In this document: piece by piece, positions 1 through 8,662 of the stretch
Layout of the letters: every line of letters starts with the position of its first letter
Numbering within the stretch: the first letter of the stretch is position 1
DNA from: Flavobacterium alkalisoli
Lineage (GTDB): Bacteria > Bacteroidota > Bacteroidia > Flavobacteriales > Flavobacteriaceae
Length of the DNA stretch: 64,000 nt
Reading direction: 5' to 3'
Assembly: GCF_008000935.1 (NCBI RefSeq)
Contig: NZ_CP042831.1
Span: 496,001-560,000 of the forward strand
Notes under the pieces: generated by a model
What the model saw: only the letters and a program-made list of their open reading frames with translations
Database searches by the model: none
What the model was told of the DNA's origin: nothing
Position numbers and translations under genes: made by a program

Positions 1-1
1 T

Positions 2-2776
2 ACACCAGACGGAATAATAAGCCTGCCACTGCATATAGCAGTAATTGAAAACGAAGAGAATCTGGAGTCGCCCGATTTGGCAAATGGCGGGTTTATTAAT
101 GTAAAGCGCATACCTTTACTCGATTTCCTGAAAAAAGACAACAAGCCTTTTAACCATAAATCGTTAGACAGTTTGTTTTACGAGAATATTCCGGGCAAAA
201 TACTGGATAAAAAATTCTACAAACAGGACGGTTATGAAGTTTACGACATAAAGAACGTTACCAAAACAGGGAACGCACAACATTACAGATACTATATCAC
301 TCCGCTTGAAATTATTGTGGTAAGCATGGCAGGTGAAGAGGACTATACCAGAAAATTTGAAGAGGAAGTATTTAATAAGATACAGCTTAAGCCTATCTCT
401 TCAGGCTGGAATACTTTTACTCCAAACAAGGGAGGTTTTAGTGTTGAAGCTCCTACCTATACTATTGTTTATGGAGACAGAGCCGAATCTAAAACCGTTT
501 CGGATATCGAGATGTTTTCGTATGCTCCCGAGGATAACGCACACTATTTTATACTTGAACGCACCCTTAGTGATAACCAAACCCTTGAAAACTCTGATTT
601 CGAGCTAAAGCGTATACAGTATGAGTTCTACAATCAGTTTGACATAGACTCTACCCAAACAAAAAGCACCAAAACACCTTTAAGCTTTACCTCATCATCA
701 AAAATAGGCAACAAGACCATACAGCTTAAAACGTTCCTTAACGGGGCTAAATATTACCTTATGGGTACTGTTGGAGCAAGTGAAGAAAACTCAAAACGTT
801 TTTTCAGCTCATTTAACTTCCAGCCTGCTAAAACTCAAACAGAATTCAGAGAGTTTAAAGACACCATTTCGGGCTTTGTGGTTGATATACCAAAGCTGCA
901 AAATGAACGACTGGACTTTGTAAGCAAAAAACCTCAGCGTTACGGCAATGATAAAGTAAATGAATTCCAGATAAAAAACAGCAATTACAGCTTTACACTT
1001 CCGTCAGGGCAAGCCGTTAGCGTGTGGTATCATCAGGATCATAAATACAGAAACGCTACTCCTATAGACACCCTTTGGACAAAACTAAGGGAAAGGATAA
1101 TTGGCGATGATGAAATAGACGAAGACAAGGCATATACCCTTGAGGACATCTACAAGAACAAAAACAGTAACCGTGGGGCATACTACGGAACCGGCAGTGA
1201 TTATAAAACTGCCTGGGATATTATTCTGTCTAAAGATCCTGGGGTAAAACACAAAACAACCATCAGGAATGAAAAGACATCTCATGATGAAAGCACCAAC
1301 ACCTATCGTATGGATGCAATTGCTGTTGACTCGAATTCAGAACAGGCTTTAAAGTACACCTATATAAACCGTGATAACCAAAGATATCTTATAAGGACTT
1401 TAGTAAGTAAAGACTATAACGGCGAGGATGCTGATATTGAAAAGATTTTTAATTCTTTCCAGCTGACCAAAAAGCAAAGCGACGATATCAATAAAAATAA
1501 GGTTTCCCTGTTTATAGAAGATGTCAAAAGCAGTTACGACAGTATCCGATACTCAGCACTACAATCGGTTTCAAACCTTTCGGTAGAAAAAGAAGACTTA
1601 CCCGTACTGGAAAACTTTATAAATACTTTCGACTTTAAAAAAGACGAGACCGAAGCCCTTACCGAGCTGTATGAAAAAATAGGCGAACTGGACGATAAAA
1701 GAGCTATTGCCTTTCTTGAAAAACAATACAAAAAGGAGAACACCAACACTATAATTCAGTTTGCTGTATTAAATGCACTAACCAATCAGTACTCAGAAGA
1801 AGGGTATAAAAAGATACTGGAGCTTATGGAATATGACCTCCCGGTATCAGACAACGGATATGAGATAAAATCACTGTTCAGATATTTTGAAAGCGATATG
1901 GAGAACAGCAATGTACTCTTCCCGGATATCTTCCAGTTTTACAGCATTAACGAGTATCATGAGCCAATACTTAACTTTACCTCTGCCCTTTTAAGCAGCG
2001 AAACGGTTAAGGCCAAAAAGCTTAAGAACTTTAAAAAGATGATCCTTACCAATGCTAAGCTGGAATTAAAAAGGGTAAAAAGCCGTAAGGCAAAGCAGGA
2101 AATGAAGGAACAGTACAATGGTGCTCCGGAAACCAAAGAACTTCTGGATTATATTACATTACTATATCCGTTTAAAGGTGACAGTGATGTTATGGCCTTT
2201 TTTGAAAGCATTAAAAAAACCAATATAAAACAGGCTAATCTGGCTGTATCTAAACTTAACATAGACAACGGTATAGTTGACAAAAACGAGCTTACAGAGC
2301 TTTTAAAGGATAAAGAAACTTTGTTTTTAACTTATAACAGACTTTATAAAAAAGAACCCGGATTAATAAAAAACATTTCCCATCAGGAAGTGGCTTCATC
2401 GGCATTATTCTCCTTAAAAAACATGAAGAGTAAAGAAGATTCTCTGGTTTTCATTGAAAAAAGGATTGTTCCGGTTTACAGTCACAAAGCCGAGTTTTAT
2501 TTCTTTAAGATTCAAAACATAAGTGAAGACAAGGATCCTTATGACTACAATCCTGATAAAATAACAGGTATCGCTTTCTTACAGGAAGACAGCACCATTA
2601 ATCCGGATGCCTACAAAATAATGGCTTCAAAAGTTATTATTGATGAGGATGAACTGGAAAATAACATGAAGGAAATGATTGACTCTGTACTAAACGGAGA
2701 TAAAACAAGAGCTTCCTTTACAAAAGAAGACGATTACAACCGTATGCCTTACAGCGAATACGACTACGACTATTAA
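2..2776 (+). CDS. Large protein of unknown function, 5'-truncated by the window edge
   Basis: The frame is open from the first bases of the window and ends at TAA 2774-2776, leaving about 924 visible residues. No ATG precedes the leucine TTG at 77, so the real start lies outside. The visible N-terminal half is a series of mixed alpha/beta segments without a motif I recognise. From about residue 490 to 800 the sequence turns into leucine-rich helix pairs that look like HEAT-type repeats. The C-terminus is acidic and tyrosine-rich. I have a vague recollection of long TraB/GumN-family proteins at this position in flavobacteria, but the diagnostic N-terminal domain is not in the window, so I assign no function. 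The tag gene follows after 7 bases, suggesting cotranscription. Confidence 0.8.
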   Translation, partial: TPDGIISLPLHIAVIENEENLESPDLANGGFINVKRIPLLDFLKKDNKPFNHKSLDSLFYENIPGKILDKKFYKQDGYEVYDIKNVTKTGNAQHYRYYITPLEIIVVSMAGEEDYTRKFEEEVFNKIQLKPISSGWNTFTPNKGGFSVEAPTYTIVYGDRAESKTVSDIEMFSYAPEDNAHYFILERTLSDNQTLENSDFELKRIQYEFYNQFDIDSTQTKSTKTPLSFTSSSKIGNKTIQLKTFLNGAKYYLMGTVGASEENSKRFFSSFNFQPAKTQTEFREFKDTISGFVVDIPKLQNERLDFVSKKPQRYGNDKVNEFQIKNSNYSFTLPSGQAVSVWYHQDHKYRNATPIDTLWTKLRERIIGDDEIDEDKAYTLEDIYKNKNSNRGAYYGTGSDYKTAWDIILSKDPGVKHKTTIRNEKTSHDESTNTYRMDAIAVDSNSEQALKYTYINRDNQRYLIRTLVSKDYNGEDADIEKIFNSFQLTKKQSDDINKNKVSLFIEDVKSSYDSIRYSALQSVSNLSVEKEDLPVLENFINTFDFKKDETEALTELYEKIGELDDKRAIAFLEKQYKKENTNTIIQFAVLNALTNQYSEEGYKKILELMEYDLPVSDNGYEIKSLFRYFESDMENSNVLFPDIFQFYSINEYHEPILNFTSALLSSETVKAKKLKNFKKMILTNAKLELKRVKSRKAKQEMKEQYNGAPETKELLDYITLLYPFKGDSDVMAFFESIKKTNIKQANLAVSKLNIDNGIVDKNELTELLKDKETLFLTYNRLYKKEPGLIKNISHQEVASSALFSLKNMKSKEDSLVFIEKRIVPVYSHKAEFYFFKIQNISEDKDPYDYNPDKITGIAFLQEDSTINPDAYKIMASKVIIDEDELENNMKEMIDSVLNGDKTRASFTKEDDYNRMPYSEYDYDY

Positions 2777-2783
2777 AAAGAAT

Positions 2784-3344
2784 ATGGAACAAAAAAACAG
2801 ATGTGCATGGTGTAAAGGCGATGCATTATATGAGCAATACCACGACGAGGAGTGGGGAAAACCGGTTTATGATGACCAAAAGCTATTTGAATTTCTACTA
2901 CTGGAAACTTTTCAGGCGGGGTTAAGCTGGATTACAATTCTTAGGAAAAGGGAGAATTTCAGAAAGGCGTTTGACGATTTCGATTATAAAAAAATTGCTT
3001 CTTACAATCAGGACAAAATAGACAGTTTGCTGCAGGATACTGGCATTATAAGAAACAGGCTAAAAGTATTGGCAGCCATATCAAATGCACAGGCCTTTAT
3101 GAAGATACAGGATGAGTTTGGCAGTTTCTCCAAATACTATTGGGATTTTACAGACGGCAAAACTATAGACAACAAATTTATCTCTTTATCTCAGGTTCCT
3201 GCTACTACCCCGCTATCCGACAAGATTAGTAAGGATATGAAAAAACGCGGGTTTAAATTTGTAGGCTCGACCGTTATTTATGCTAACATGCAGGCCACCG
3301 GAATGGTTAATGATCACATTGCCGAATGCTGGACAAAAAACTAA
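2784..3344 (+). CDS. tag: DNA-3-methyladenine glycosylase I
   Basis: Tag removes 3-methyladenine from alkylated DNA in base excision repair. The 186-residue protein has the family length. It shows the N-terminal CAWC...YHDEEWG block, with Cys7 and His20 matching known zinc ligands, and the C-terminal NDHIAECW block that supplies the second His and Cys. The central ETFQAGLSWITIL segment is the family's substrate-pocket signature. It begins 7 bases after the preceding large gene, so it probably shares that transcript, and it ends before a strong bidirectional hairpin at 3363-3391. The start at ATG 2784 leaves no spare residues before the zinc motif. Identity is close to certain; the link to the upstream gene is positional only. 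Confidence 0.96.
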   Translation: MEQKNRCAWCKGDALYEQYHDEEWGKPVYDDQKLFEFLLLETFQAGLSWITILRKRENFRKAFDDFDYKKIASYNQDKIDSLLQDTGIIRNRLKVLAAISNAQAFMKIQDEFGSFSKYYWDFTDGKTIDNKFISLSQVPATTPLSDKISKDMKKRGFKFVGSTVIYANMQATGMVNDHIAECWTKN

Positions 3345-3362
3345 GCTATAGACAAAAAGCAT

Positions 3363-3391
3363 AAAAAAAGTCCCGCCATGGCGGGACTTTT
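3363..3391. terminator. Bidirectional intrinsic terminator between tag and ahcY
   Basis: A perfect 18-base GC-rich palindrome, GTCCCGCCATGGCGGGAC at 3370-3387, is flanked by seven A on the left and four T on the right. It can end both tag (+) and ahcY (-). Confidence 0.9.
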
Positions 3392-3433
3392 ATATTTCTA
3401 ATAATCAAAGGATCTAAAAATCCAAAAATCTGA

Positions 3434-4750
3434 TTAGTATCTGTAGTATTCCGGTTTAAATGGACCTTCAACCTCAACACCAATGTAAGCAGCCTGCTCA
3501 TTAGAAAGTGTTTCAAGCTCCACACCAAGTTTAGCAAGGTGAAGTGATGCCACTTTTTCATCAAGGTGCTTAGGCAGCATATATACTTTGTTTTCGTAGC
3601 TCTCACTATTCTTCCAAAGCTCAATTTGAGCAAGAGTCTGGTTAGTGAAAGAGTTACTCATAACAAAGCTTGGGTGTCCTGTAGCACAACCAAGGTTTAC
3701 AAGACGTCCTTCTGCAAGAATGATAACATCCTTACCGCTAATAGTATATTTATCAACCTGAGGTTTGATTTCAATTTTAGATGCACCGTGGTTTTTGTTT
3801 AACCATGCCATATCGATCTCGTTATCAAAGTGACCGATATTACAAACGATAGCTTTATCTTTTAACTGCTCAAAATGACGTCCCACAACGATATCCTTGT
3901 TACCTGTAGTAGTAATTACGATATCAGCATTACCAATTACAGTATCAAGTTTTTTCACTTCATAACCGTCCATTGCAGCCTGTAGAGCACAAATCGGGTC
4001 AATTTCAGTAACAGTTACGATAGAACCTGCACCACGGAAAGAAGCAGCAGTACCTTTACCTACGTCACCATATCCGCACACAACCACTCTTTTACCTGCA
4101 AGCATAACATCGGTAGCACGACGAACAGCATCAACAGCACTTTCCTTACATCCGTATTTGTTATCAAATTTAGATTTGGTAACAGAGTCGTTCACATTTA
4201 TAGCCGGCATTACAAGCGTACCGTTTTTCATTCTCTCATATAAACGGTGCACACCTGTTGTAGTCTCTTCAGAAAGACCTTTAATATCTTTAGTAAGTTC
4301 AGGGTAACGGTCAAATACCATATTGGTAAGGTCACCACCATCATCAAGAATCATGTTAAGAGGCTTGCGGTCTTCACCAAAGAAAAGTGTTTGCTCTATA
4401 CACCAGTCAAATTCCTCTTCGTTTAAGCCTTTCCAAGCATAAACAGGGATACCTGCAGCAGCAATGGCAGCAGCAGCGTGATCCTGAGTAGAAAATATAT
4501 TACAAGAACTCCAGGTAACCTCAGCACCAAGAGCCACAAGTGTTTCAATTAAAACCGCTGTTTGTATAGTCATGTGAAGACATCCTGCTATACGCGCACC
4601 TTTTAAAGGCTGCTCATTTTTATATTCTTCACGTAAAGCCATTAATCCCGGCATTTCTGCCTCAGCAAGTTCAATCTCTTTCCTACCCCATTCTGCAAGG
4701 GAAATATCTTTTACTTTGTAAGCCACATAAGGCACAGTCTTCGTACTCAT
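3434..4750 (-). CDS. ahcY: Adenosylhomocysteinase (SAH hydrolase)
   Basis: AhcY splits S-adenosylhomocysteine into adenosine and homocysteine, relieving product inhibition of methyltransferases. The 438-residue protein is full length. It carries the substrate segment [16 protein letters not shown] near residue 56, the catalytic [10 protein letters not shown] block (Lys194), the NAD-binding Rossmann loop GYGDVGKG at 226-233, and the family's C-terminal KPEYYRY end. It is a single gene with its own promoter (4790-4817) and terminator. I saw no SAH or SAM riboswitch in its leader, which is only about 35 bases. The gene diverges from the phosphopantetheinyl transferase operon. Confidence 0.98.
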   Translation of the reverse strand: MSTKTVPYVAYKVKDISLAEWGRKEIELAEAEMPGLMALREEYKNEQPLKGARIAGCLHMTIQTAVLIETLVALGAEVTWSSCNIFSTQDHAAAAIAAAGIPVYAWKGLNEEEFDWCIEQTLFFGEDRKPLNMILDDGGDLTNMVFDRYPELTKDIKGLSEETTTGVHRLYERMKNGTLVMPAINVNDSVTKSKFDNKYGCKESAVDAVRRATDVMLAGKRVVVCGYGDVGKGTAASFRGAGSIVTVTEIDPICALQAAMDGYEVKKLDTVIGNADIVITTTGNKDIVVGRHFEQLKDKAIVCNIGHFDNEIDMAWLNKNHGASKIEIKPQVDKYTISGKDVIILAEGRLVNLGCATGHPSFVMSNSFTNQTLAQIELWKNSESYENKVYMLPKHLDEKVASLHLAKLGVELETLSNEQAAYIGVEVEGPFKPEYYRY

Positions 4751-4789
4751 GAATATTGTATATTTGTATTTTAGCTAAAAAAATTTTTG

Positions 4790-4817
4790 CAAATTTAGTG
4801 ATTTCCTTTGTAAACAA
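4790..4817 (-). promoter_or_regulatory. Predicted ahcY promoter
   Basis: Read on the minus strand, the -7 element TAAATTTG (4790-4797) matches the Bacteroidota TAnnTTTG consensus exactly. A TTG -33 element at 4815-4817 lies 17 bases upstream. Confidence 0.75.
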
Positions 4818-4905
4818 ACAGTTTTATGAATATTTTAAAAATCGTTGAACACTTATAATTGTTTGATTTGCAACAAAATGAACTTAAACTCTTTAAAACA
4901 CATAA

Positions 4906-5541
4906 ATGCCTTTATACAAGTCTTATAAAATAGCCCACGACACGAAGTTACTGGTTTGGAAGATAACAGAGAGTCTCGAGGAACTGTCTGAAGGCACTGT
5001 CCTTAAAAATGTTTGTGAACAACGCCTTATGGGAATGAAATCCGAACAGCACCGCAAAGGCTTTATGAGCGTACGAAAACTGCTTGCAGAAGCAGGTTAC
5101 AGCGACCTTGACCTGTTTTATACCGAAGACGGAAAGCCTCACCTAACTGACGGAAAGAATATCTCGATTACGCATTCCTATAGTTTTTCGGCTATTATTA
5201 TAAGCAACCGAAGCATTGGCATCGATATGGAGATACGCAGGGAAAAGGTAATAAGGATAGCTGACAAGTTTGTAGAAAAAGAGTTTGGTTATCTGGATCA
5301 GGACAACACGGAGGATTATGTAAGAAGGCTTATTGTAATTTGGGGTGTTAAGGAAGCCTTATATAAAATGTTTTCGCGCCAGGGCCTTAGTTTCAAACAG
5401 AATATTGATGTGGATTCTTTTAAAATGGAAGATCTAAAGGGCACAGCTACAGTCCATTTTGAAGAGATTAACAGTAATCTTCCTTTTTATTTTGAGGAAA
5501 TAGAAGATTTTACGTTAGTTTACAGCATTGATAATAACTAG
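4906..5541 (+). CDS. 4'-phosphopantetheinyl transferase superfamily protein
   Basis: Enzymes of this superfamily move the phosphopantetheine arm of CoA onto a serine of carrier proteins. The 211-residue protein has the Sfp-type layout: an ITHSYSFSAI segment, the Mg2+-binding GIDME motif near residue 105, and the WGVKEALYK motif near residue 145. Its length suits the Sfp/AcpT class rather than the short AcpS type. It is the first gene of a compact operon, with pnuC starting 2 bases after its stop. The upstream 150 bases hold only a weak promoter candidate (TTGATTTG at 4863-4870). I cannot tell whether it serves fatty-acid ACP or a secondary-metabolite carrier; no carrier gene is nearby. Confidence 0.92.
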   Translation: MPLYKSYKIAHDTKLLVWKITESLEELSEGTVLKNVCEQRLMGMKSEQHRKGFMSVRKLLAEAGYSDLDLFYTEDGKPHLTDGKNISITHSYSFSAIIISNRSIGIDMEIRREKVIRIADKFVEKEFGYLDQDNTEDYVRRLIVIWGVKEALYKMFSRQGLSFKQNIDVDSFKMEDLKGTATVHFEEINSNLPFYFEEIEDFTLVYSIDNN

Positions 5542-5543
5542 TC

Positions 5544-6179
5544 ATGACAGAGGTTTTTGATTTCCTTTTTGGACCCTATAAAGATTACAACACCTTATTT
5601 ATAATACTTGAAGCTATGGGCTTTATTTTTGGTGCCTTAAGTGTTGTTTTTTCTGCCAGAAATAGTATATGGGTTTATCCTACAGGGATAATAAGCATCA
5701 TTATTTATGTTTTCCTTTTATACAATTGGGAATTATATGGCGACCTTATAATTAACGGATACTACTTTATAATGAGTATATATGGCTGGTATATATGGAG
5801 CCGAAAGGACAGTGAGCACCATACTATAACTAAAATATCCTCAATGAATGCTAAAGATAGCTTAACATGTGTAGGTATATTTATGATTTCGGTTATATTT
5901 GTATCAGCCGTATACATACATTTTGACAAATTTACCGAATGGTGGGCCTATGTAGATAATCTAACTACCGCCCTGTGTTTTATAGGCATGTGGCTTTTAG
6001 CCAAAAGAAAAATAGAGAACTGGATTTTCCTTATTATTGCTGATATTATTTCTATTCCGCTTTATTTTATAAAAGGCTATACCTTATCCAGCATACTCTA
6101 TCTGTTTTTAACAATAGTTGCCATATTTGGCTATTTAGCATGGAAGAAAACATTACAAAACAACATACAGACAGCATAA
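5544..6179 (+). CDS. pnuC: PnuC-family vitamin (nicotinamide riboside or thiamine) transporter
   Basis: PnuC proteins are inner-membrane facilitators for B-vitamin precursors, which are then trapped by phosphorylation. The 211-residue protein is almost entirely hydrophobic, with about seven membrane segments. It has the family's WVYPTGI block, the YGWYIWSRK segment, and a C-terminal WWAYVDNLTTA...IIADIISIPLYF block near the substrate site. It follows the transferase gene by 2 bases, and the next gene starts inside its last 40 bases. No NadR-type kinase gene sits beside it, while a thiamine riboswitch and TonB receptor lie 2.3 kb downstream, so a thiamine-specific (PnuT-like) role competes with nicotinamide riboside. 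The family is secure; the substrate is not. Confidence 0.9.
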   Translation: MTEVFDFLFGPYKDYNTLFIILEAMGFIFGALSVVFSARNSIWVYPTGIISIIIYVFLLYNWELYGDLIINGYYFIMSIYGWYIWSRKDSEHHTITKISSMNAKDSLTCVGIFMISVIFVSAVYIHFDKFTEWWAYVDNLTTALCFIGMWLLAKRKIENWIFLIIADIISIPLYFIKGYTLSSILYLFLTIVAIFGYLAWKKTLQNNIQTA

Positions 6180-7999
6180 GTGTTATTATATATTCTGATA
6201 ATGTAGCACAAAAACACGAGTGGAAAGAAAAACTGAACTCTTTTGAAAAAGAGGAGGTAACCTTTACATTCAATGCTTCAGGATTCTCTAATCTAATAGC
6301 CGGAGATATAGCAATATTAGTAGCTCCGGAAGATAATCCGGCAACCAATACTCTTATAAAGACATTTAACAAAAACCTTACGCCTTATATCACTATTGAG
6401 AACTTTGACAGTATTGAAAGTACTGTAAGTAATCTAAAAAAGGCTATAAAGCATGGTTTTACTTTAAAAGATTTCAGCCAGATTTATAGTCTCGGCATAG
6501 ATATAAGCAAGATAAAGTCGCAACTTGAAACTTTTAAAAAAGGTATTTCTAAAATTGTATTGGAGAGACCTGCTACAATTAAAGACGGTATTAAACCCCT
6601 GTCAAAAAAAGAAGCTGCGGAATATGCTTCCTTCTTTGAAAACAAAAAGGATAAGCTCAGTTTTAAAAAATTTGTTCCCGCATCGGGAGCCGCAACAAGA
6701 ATGTTTAAATTTTTAAACGAGTTCCTGCTAAATTTTGACCCAACTGAGGACACTGTTAATGCTTACATCAATAAAAAGAAAGATGAGGCGCTTAAGGTAT
6801 TTATAATAGGTGCCGATAAGTTCCCGTTTTTTAATGATGCCCGTGAGGAATCAAGAAAAAATCCTGAATACAACAACTGGACAAAAGACCAGCGTTATTA
6901 TAATTTTATAAAAATACTCCTTACCGATGAAAAGTTTAATTATGCCAATAAGCCAAAGGGCATATTACCTTTTCACCAGTATGAAGGCTTTACGGCCACT
7001 CCTGTTTACGAACACTTAAAGGAAAGTGTTGCGTATGCTGACTCTAACGGTAAATCGCATGTACACTTCACTATTTCTGAAGAGCACCTTGACGGATTTT
7101 TAGACAGCATTCAGGAAGTAAAAGAAACTATTGAAAAAGAATCAGGCACAAAGATCGAGTTTGATTTTTCATACCAGCACAAGGAAACAGATACCATAGC
7201 TGTTGACATGAACAACAAACCATTTAGGGAAAGCAATGGTGAACTTCTTTTCAGGCCAGGCGGACATGGCGCACTTATTGAAAACCTTAACAGGCTTGAA
7301 AGTGATGTTGTTTTCATTAAGAATATAGACAATGTAAGCCACAACAATGTAGATGCTATTGCCCTTTACAAAAAAGCACTTGCAGGCATACTTTTAGAGC
7401 TACAGGAAAAGGTTTTTGGTTATTTACAAAAACTGGAGCAAGACAACTCTACCAAAGAAGAGATTAACAACATTGTTGATTTTGCCAGAAATGAGCTGTT
7501 TTTGAATATTCCGGCAGATATAGATAAATATACCTGCGAATATAAAATGCAATATCTTCAGGAACTGCTCAACAGGCCGATACGCATTTGCGGAATGGTT
7601 AAAAACGAAGGCGAACCGGGTGGCGGGCCGTTTTGGGTAAAATCTAAAGACGGAAAACTTTCACTACAAATTGTAGAGAGCTCACAAATAGACCTTAACA
7701 ACAGTTCGCAAAGTGAAATCTTATCTAATGCTACTCATTTTAATCCGGTTGATCTGGTATGCGGACTAAAGAATTACAAAGGAAAATATTTTGACCTTAA
7801 GAACTTTGTTGACCCTGATACCGGTTTTATAGTTGTTAAGAACAGAATGGGGCATGATGTAAAATCTTATGAACTCCCGGGGCTTTGGAATGGCGCTATG
7901 GCAGGATGGATAACAGTTTTTGTAGAAGTTCCGTTAGACACTTTTAACCCTGTAAAAACAGTAAACGACCTTTTAAAGCCATCTCACCAGCCACAATAA
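6140..7999 (+). CDS. DUF4301 protein with an extra N-terminal domain
   Basis: Residues from about 113 to 619 match the Bacteroidota family DUF4301, which has no established function that I know. Recognisable blocks include KFVPASGAATRMFKFL near 175, RPGGHGALIENLNRL near 370 and NEGEPGGGPFWV near 490; the glycine/arginine-rich loops resemble nucleotide-handling enzymes. The first 112 residues are extra relative to the family as I remember it and look like a small alpha/beta domain. There is no in-frame methionine between M1 and the DUF4301 start, so this extension is probably translated. The ATG at 6140 lies inside pnuC, a 40-base overlap implying translational coupling. arfB begins 2 bases after the stop. 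Confidence 0.85.
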   Translation: MEENITKQHTDSISVIIYSDNVAQKHEWKEKLNSFEKEEVTFTFNASGFSNLIAGDIAILVAPEDNPATNTLIKTFNKNLTPYITIENFDSIESTVSNLKKAIKHGFTLKDFSQIYSLGIDISKIKSQLETFKKGISKIVLERPATIKDGIKPLSKKEAAEYASFFENKKDKLSFKKFVPASGAATRMFKFLNEFLLNFDPTEDTVNAYINKKKDEALKVFIIGADKFPFFNDAREESRKNPEYNNWTKDQRYYNFIKILLTDEKFNYANKPKGILPFHQYEGFTATPVYEHLKESVAYADSNGKSHVHFTISEEHLDGFLDSIQEVKETIEKESGTKIEFDFSYQHKETDTIAVDMNNKPFRESNGELLFRPGGHGALIENLNRLESDVVFIKNIDNVSHNNVDAIALYKKALAGILLELQEKVFGYLQKLEQDNSTKEEINNIVDFARNELFLNIPADIDKYTCEYKMQYLQELLNRPIRICGMVKNEGEPGGGPFWVKSKDGKLSLQIVESSQIDLNNSSQSEILSNATHFNPVDLVCGLKNYKGKYFDLKNFVDPDTGFIVVKNRMGHDVKSYELPGLWNGAMAGWITVFVEVPLDTFNPVKTVNDLLKPSHQPQ

Positions 8000-8001
8000 A
8001 A

Positions 8002-8403
8002 ATGGACAAGGAAAAAATAATTACAGAATTAGAATACAAAGCTGTAAGAAGCAGTGGTGCAGGCGGACAAAATGTAAACAAGGTATCCTCTAAAGTAATA
8101 CTTAGCTTTAACCTGCTAAATTCGCAGGCATTAGACAACGAAGAAAAAGAACTGGTTTCTCAAAAACTGGCCACAAGGCTTAACAGCGAAGGCATTTTGT
8201 CTCTACATTGTGATGAAGACCGCAGCCAGATACGCAACAAACAATTGGTCACAAAGCGCTTCATAGAACTTATAGAAGCCTCATTACAAAAAGACAAACC
8301 AAGAGTAGCAACAAAAATACCTAAAGCGGTTATAAAAAAACGACTTGAAAACAAAAGGCGACAGGCAGACAAAAAACAATCCCGACGCAGATTTGATTTC
8401 TAA
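8002..8403 (+). CDS. arfB: Alternative ribosome-rescue peptidyl-tRNA hydrolase ArfB
   Basis: ArfB enters the empty mRNA channel of stalled ribosomes and hydrolyses the peptidyl-tRNA. The 133-residue protein has the catalytic GGQ in SSGAGGQNVNKVSS near residue 21. It ends in the positively charged tail (KRRLENKRRQADKKQSRRRF) that anchors the protein in the mRNA tunnel. It is much shorter than peptide release factors 1 and 2 and has no stop-codon-recognition domains. It is the last gene of the four-gene operon that starts at 4906, with 2 bases separating it from the DUF4301 gene. No hairpin terminator is evident before the downstream riboswitch. Confidence 0.95.
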   Translation: MDKEKIITELEYKAVRSSGAGGQNVNKVSSKVILSFNLLNSQALDNEEKELVSQKLATRLNSEGILSLHCDEDRSQIRNKQLVTKRFIELIEASLQKDKPRVATKIPKAVIKKRLENKRRQADKKQSRRRFDF

Positions 8404-8477
8404 CACACACATAATCAGACACAAAATATAATCTTCAAATAATTTTAGCGTAAAAACATATTTTTAAAATAAATATA

Positions 8478-8485
8478 TACCTTTG
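8478..8485 (+). promoter_or_regulatory. Predicted promoter of the thiamine-regulated TonB receptor
   Basis: TACCTTTG is an exact TAnnTTTG -7 element. It lies just before the riboswitch aptamer, so transcription would start near 8490. No clear TTG -33 element is present, as expected if activity is weak. Confidence 0.65.
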
Positions 8486-8490
8486 CCCCG

Positions 8491-8568
8491 TCTCAAAGGG
8501 GTGCTCTACTAAGGGCTGAGATTATACCCAAAGAACCTGGGCGGGTAATGCTGCCAAGGGAAAGGCAA
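8491..8568 (+). ncRNA. Thiamine pyrophosphate (THI-box) riboswitch
   Basis: The segment contains the conserved THI elements in order: GGGGTGCTC (8499-8507), GGGCTGAGA with ATACCC (8513-8530), GAACCTG (8533-8539) and GGGTAATGCTGCC (8543-8555), ending in AAGGGAAA. These are the aptamer core bases of the TPP riboswitch. It sits 95 bases upstream of the TonB receptor start, in the right orientation. I see no clear intrinsic terminator between aptamer and start codon, so control may act on translation initiation. Confidence 0.93.
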
Positions 8569-8662
8569 CTAAACGGAGTGCACGCCGTATTGCCACCATT
8601 ACATCATTTTATTAACACAAAGAATAATTACCCCTTTTATTCGTAAAACACATTTTTTACGA

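Noticed and set aside
4751..4789. A SAM or SAH riboswitch before ahcY
   Set aside because: The leader is only about 35 bases of AT-rich sequence and has no aptamer elements.
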